From Flavobacteriaceae bacterium (lineage in GTDB: Bacteria; Bacteroidota; Bacteroidia; Flavobacteriales; Flavobacteriaceae), in contig JAGQYU010000002.1 in the NCBI GenBank assembly GCA_020435885.1, forward strand, positions 1-9,226: a stretch of 9,226 nucleotides of DNA, written 5' to 3'. The notes below the pieces were generated by a model. It ran no database searches. It had not been told where the DNA came from and saw nothing but the letters and a program-made list of their open reading frames with translations. Below are positions 6,019 to 9,226 of the stretch, one piece after another; position 1 is the first letter of the stretch; the number at the start of each line of letters is the position of its first letter. The translations under genes and the position numbers were made by a program.

Positions 6019-8859
6019 ATGAGGAAATTTATTCTTACAGTATTATTGATTCATTTTGTTGCATTTACGTTTTCGCAGCAAACCGCGCTAAAAGATGCCA
6101 AGCAAGGCGTTGAAATAAATGACAAACAAATTCCGGTTGATCCAAACATAAGAATGGGTAAGCTAGAAAACGGACTTACTTATTATATTAGAAATAATGG
6201 TAAACCAGAAGATAAAGTAGTGTTAAGATTAGCTGTAAATGCAGGTTCTATTTTAGAGGATGATGACCAGCTTGGACTGGCTCACTTTATGGAACACATG
6301 AACTTTAATGGTACTAAAAACTTCAAAAAGAATGATTTGGTAGATTATTTGCAAAATATCGGTGTAAAATTTGGAGCACATCTAAATGCTTATACAAGTT
6401 TTGATGAAACTGTTTATATTTTACCAATCCCCAGTGATGATGAAGAAAAATTAGAAAAAGGATTTCAAATATTGGAAGATTGGGCTTTTAATGCCTTGTT
6501 AACCGATGAAGAAATCGATAAAGAAAGAGGTGTGGTGTTAGAAGAATATCGTTTAGGTCTTGGAGCTGATAAAAGAATGTTAGCGAATTACTTACCAAAA
6601 GTAATGTACAATTCTAAGTATGCTGATCGTATGCCTATCGGTACAAAAGAATCGTTGGAAAAATTTGATTATGAGTCTATTAGACGTTTTAAAAATGATT
6701 GGTACAGACCAGATTTGATGGCAGTTGTTGCTGTTGGTGATGTGGATGTTGATAAACTGGAAGCTAAGATCAAAGAGCATTTTGGAAAAACCGCTGCAAC
6801 AAAAAACCCTCGAGAAAGAGAAGTTTTCAATGTTCCAAATCATGAAGAAACGTTAATTGCTATTGAAACTGATAAAGAAGCTACTTTTAACAGAGTTCAG
6901 TTATTATATAAGGATAAACACACCAATAAAGAAACTACCACTTATGGTGATTTTAAGGAGCTATTAAAGCGTTCATTATTCTCCCAAATGATTAATAATC
7001 GTTTGGACGAACTCAGAAATGGAGAAAATCCTCCTTTTGTATTTGGATCATCTTATTATGGAGGTACTTGGGCTCGCAATAAGAATGCATATCAATCTTT
7101 TGCAATTGCAGGCCCAACAGGTCAACTAACTGCATTAAAAGTGATATTACAAGAAAACGAGCGAGTTAAAAGACATGGCTTTAACAAGGCTGAATTTGAA
7201 AGAGCAAAGAAAGATGTAATGGCCAATATTGAAAAAGCATACCAAAACAAAGACAAAAATGAATCTGACCAGTATGTTGGTGAATATGTTAGAAATTTCT
7301 TAGAAAAAGAACCAATTCCGGGTATTGAGTGGGAGTTCGAATTCTATCAAAAATACTTACCAACTATTACTTTGGAAGAAGTTAGTTCATTAATTAATGA
7401 ATATATTCATGATGATAATAGAGTTATTGTGCTTACTGGAGCTGAAAAAGAAGATCTGCCTAAAATTATTGAACAACAGGTAAAAGACCTTCTTGAAGAA
7501 GTTAAAGATGCTGATATAGAAGCATATAAAGAAAAAGAACTTGCTGAATCATTAATTTCAGAATTACCAAAAGCAGGAGCCATTGTTAAAGAAGTTAAGA
7601 ATGAATCGTTAGGTATAACAACGCTTTCGTTGGTAAACGGAGCAACAGTTGTATATAAAAAGACTGATTTTAAAGAAGATGAAGTATTAATGGATGCCTA
7701 TAGCTATGGTGGTACTGCGCTTTATGACACAGATACTTATAAGAAAACTGCCGTTGCAAATTCTGGCTTGTCTGAAGCAGGTGTTAACGGTTTCAATATT
7801 ACAGACTTAGGTAAGATGCTTTCTGGTAAAATTGCCAGAGTTAGTCCTTATATTGGTTCAAATAGCGAGGGTATTAGAGGAAATTCTACCCCAAAAGACT
7901 TGGAAACCATGTTCCAACTAACCTATTTGTATTTTACTTCACTTAATAAAGATGATAAATCTTTTAATTCTTTCGCTGCTAAACAGAAAGCATTGTATAG
8001 CAATATTTCATCGAATCCAAATTTTTATTTCCAGATTGAATATGCAAAATTCTTAAATCAAGGTAATCAAAGATTTATTGCCATTCCAACCGATGAAGAT
8101 TGGGCAAATGCCGATTATAATTTGGCTTACGAAAAATATAAAGAACGTTTTGCCAATGCCGGCGATTTTACTTTCTACTTTGTTGGAAACTTTGATGAGC
8201 AACAACTGAAAGAATATGTAAAACAATATCTTGCCAGCTTGCCTGGTAATAATACGAAAGAAGAGATTGTTGATGATGGTTACAGACCTTTATCAGGTTC
8301 ACATGAAAAAATTATTAAGAAAGGAACTGAACCTAAAAGTAATGTAATTATTCAGTATTCTGGTGAAACGAATTATAGCCCAGAAGAAGATCATTTATTA
8401 GAAAGTTTAGGTGAAATTTTATCAATAAAGCTGATCGAAAAACTTAGAGAAGAAGAATCAGGTGTTTATGGTGTAGGTGCCAGAGGCGGACTGAATAAAT
8501 ATCCATACGGAAGCTATAGTCTTAACATATCGTTCCCTTGTGGGCCTGAAAATGTTACAAAACTGAAAGAGGTTGCTTTAGCTGAAGTTCAAAATATTAT
8601 TGATAATGGGCCAGAAGAAAAAGATGTTGCTAAAGTTAAGGAAGCTCAACTGTTGGAATATAAAGAGAATCTTAAAAAGAACCGTTATTGGTTAAATTCT
8701 CTAAAAAATGCTGATTATAACAAATTGGATAGATCAAAAATAGTTGGTTTCACAAAATCTATTGATGATATAACTGCTGAAAAAATTCAACAAGTAGCTA
8801 AAAAATACCTTACTAAAGGCTATATTCTAGCTGTTTTATACCCTGAGAATCAGGAATAA
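6019..8859 (+). CDS. Secreted M16 family zinc metallopeptidase (PqqL/insulinase-like, two-module)
   Basis: This 946-residue protein has a cleavable signal peptide (hydrophobic about 5-18, likely cut near FS-QQ at 19/20), so it should act in the periplasm. The N-terminal M16 module has the inverted zinc motif HFMEH at 89-93: His89 and His93 bind zinc and Glu92 is the catalytic base. The third ligand is probably Glu176 in ERGVVLEEYR (169-178). A second M16 pair fills the C-terminal half. There the position equivalent to the zinc motif (NSGLSEAGVNGFN, 581-593) has no His, so that half is structural, as usual in M16. The LREEESGVYGVGARGG segment (809-824) carries the conserved C-terminal substrate-binding loop. 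Length fits Bacteroidota M16 peptidases and E. coli PqqL (about 930). It likely degrades peptides inside a closed chamber. It starts 76 bases after the SDR gene with no terminator between, so the two may be co-transcribed. A strong terminator follows. Confidence 0.94.
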   Translation: MRKFILTVLLIHFVAFTFSQQTALKDAKQGVEINDKQIPVDPNIRMGKLENGLTYYIRNNGKPEDKVVLRLAVNAGSILEDDDQLGLAHFMEHMNFNGTKNFKKNDLVDYLQNIGVKFGAHLNAYTSFDETVYILPIPSDDEEKLEKGFQILEDWAFNALLTDEEIDKERGVVLEEYRLGLGADKRMLANYLPKVMYNSKYADRMPIGTKESLEKFDYESIRRFKNDWYRPDLMAVVAVGDVDVDKLEAKIKEHFGKTAATKNPREREVFNVPNHEETLIAIETDKEATFNRVQLLYKDKHTNKETTTYGDFKELLKRSLFSQMINNRLDELRNGENPPFVFGSSYYGGTWARNKNAYQSFAIAGPTGQLTALKVILQENERVKRHGFNKAEFERAKKDVMANIEKAYQNKDKNESDQYVGEYVRNFLEKEPIPGIEWEFEFYQKYLPTITLEEVSSLINEYIHDDNRVIVLTGAEKEDLPKIIEQQVKDLLEEVKDADIEAYKEKELAESLISELPKAGAIVKEVKNESLGITTLSLVNGATVVYKKTDFKEDEVLMDAYSYGGTALYDTDTYKKTAVANSGLSEAGVNGFNITDLGKMLSGKIARVSPYIGSNSEGIRGNSTPKDLETMFQLTYLYFTSLNKDDKSFNSFAAKQKALYSNISSNPNFYFQIEYAKFLNQGNQRFIAIPTDEDWANADYNLAYEKYKERFANAGDFTFYFVGNFDEQQLKEYVKQYLASLPGNNTKEEIVDDGYRPLSGSHEKIIKKGTEPKSNVIIQYSGETNYSPEEDHLLESLGEILSIKLIEKLREEESGVYGVGARGGLNKYPYGSYSLNISFPCGPENVTKLKEVALAEVQNIIDNGPEEKDVAKVKEAQLLEYKENLKKNRYWLNSLKNADYNKLDRSKIVGFTKSIDDITAEKIQQVAKKYLTKGYILAVLYPENQE

Positions 8860-8878
8860 ACACTTTTAAAAAATAGTT

Positions 8879-8925
8879 AAAACTGTCGTTAAAACTTTAT
8901 TGTTTTACGGCAGTTTTATATTTTA
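8879..8925 (+). terminator. Rho-independent terminator after the M16 peptidase gene
   Basis: A long stem pairs 8879-8895 with 8902-8917 (AAAACTG.CGT.AAAAC against GTTTTACGGCAGTTTT), with one G-U pair and one bulged base, around a 6-base loop. The stem's own 3' T run and the ATATTTT that follows supply the U-rich tail. It begins 19 bases after the M16 stop and separates it from parA. The A/T ends make it partly bidirectional, but no minus-strand gene approaches from the right within view. Confidence 0.85.
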
Positions 8926-8944
8926 GTATTGTTCACAACTTCAT

Positions 8945-8974
8945 TTTACAAACTCATAAATAGTTGTATTTTTA
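8945..8974 (+). promoter_or_regulatory. Candidate parA promoter
   Basis: TATTTTTA (8967-8974) differs from the Bacteroidota -7 box TAnnTTTG only at the last base. A TTT (8945-8947) lies 19 bases upstream where TTG is expected. The -7 box ends 25 bases before the parA ATG. parA needs a promoter here because a terminator lies directly upstream, but the match is imperfect in AT-rich DNA. Confidence 0.35.
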
Positions 8975-8999
8975 TACCCTCAAAAATTAGTAAGTTTTA

Positions 9000-9226
9000 A
9001 TGGGAAAAATTATTGCAATTGCAAATCAAAAAGGGGGAGTAGGAAAAACCACTACTACAATCAATTTAGCTGCGGCATTGGGGGTGCTGGAGAAAAAGGT
9101 TTTGATTATTGATGCAGATCCGCAAGCAAATGCCACATCTGGGTTGGGTTTAGATGTAGAAGAAGTGGAAAATGGTACGTATCAGTTGATATTACATGCT
9201 GTTGAGGCTTCTGATGCTATCTTAAA
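9000..9226 (+). CDS. parA: ParA/Soj chromosome-partitioning ATPase, N-terminal part (3' end outside window)
   Basis: The first 75 codons of a ParA-family ATPase run off the right edge. The deviant Walker A motif KGGVGKTT is at residues 11-18, with the signature Lys11 and the P-loop Lys16. The Walker A'-type segment IIDADPQAN is at 36-44. The start is directly MGKIIAIANQ with no N-terminal helix-turn-helix extension, the arrangement of chromosomal Soj-type proteins rather than larger plasmid ParA proteins. ParA binds DNA non-specifically in its ATP dimer form and works with ParB bound at parS to segregate replicated origins. parB would be expected just downstream, outside the window. MinD is less likely because the ANQKGGVGKTTTTINLAAAL pattern is Soj-like. 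Confidence 0.93.
   Translation, partial: MGKIIAIANQKGGVGKTTTTINLAAALGVLEKKVLIIDADPQANATSGLGLDVEEVENGTYQLILHAVEASDAIL

Noticed and set aside
6592..6843. Minus-strand open frame within the M16 peptidase gene
   Set aside because: It is antisense to a conserved M16 domain, its translation resembles no protein family, and it lacks a promoter-like sequence.
8860..9226. parS site (TGTTTCACGTGAAACA-like) near parA
   Set aside because: No sequence close to the consensus 16-base palindrome is visible in the intergenic region or the visible part of parA.

Overview
The window is ordinary, AT-rich chromosomal DNA from a member of the Bacteroidota, most likely a flavobacterium. The evidence is: a 949-residue CarB that stops before the usual C-terminal regulatory domain (a length I recall as typical of Flavobacteriia); a Bacteroidota-style gluconate dehydrogenase subunit 3 tail; lipoprotein and secretion signals of the kind seen in this phylum; no consistent Shine-Dalgarno sequences; and a near-perfect phylum-type promoter (TTG, 19 bp, TAnnTTTG) in front of rpmH. 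I see no rRNA or tRNA gene, mobile element, CRISPR array or phage gene.

Layout, left to right. (1) The 3' end of a gluconate 2-dehydrogenase subunit 3-like gene on + (3-266) meets, tail to tail, a minus-strand pair. One bidirectional terminator (276-305) serves both sides. (2) The minus-strand block reads, in transcription order, rpmH (4875-4717) with its own promoter and terminator, then carB (4574-1725), then a CotH-kinase-type lipoprotein gene (1674-304) 50 bases downstream of carB. (3) A divergent intergenic region (4876-5066) separates rpmH from the plus-strand block. (4) The plus-strand block holds an SDR enzyme closely resembling mammalian mitochondrial 2,4-dienoyl-CoA reductase (5067-5942), a large secreted M16 zinc protease (6019-8859) with a strong terminator after it, and the first 75 codons of a chromosomal ParA/Soj ATPase (9000 to the window end).

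The genes do not form one pathway. They cover sugar oxidation at the cell envelope, pyrimidine/arginine precursor synthesis (carB), translation (rpmH), degradation of unsaturated fatty acids (DECR-like SDR), periplasmic proteolysis (M16) and chromosome segregation (parA). The nearness of rpmH and parA recalls the origin-proximal cluster of many bacteria, but dnaA, rnpA and parS are not visible here.

I found no convincing undescribed multi-gene system. The items most worth a second look are the CarB without an allosteric domain, the DECR-type active site in which Ser replaces the usual SDR Tyr, the stand-alone CotH-like surface lipoprotein, and the cotH stop codon that abuts its terminator hairpin.
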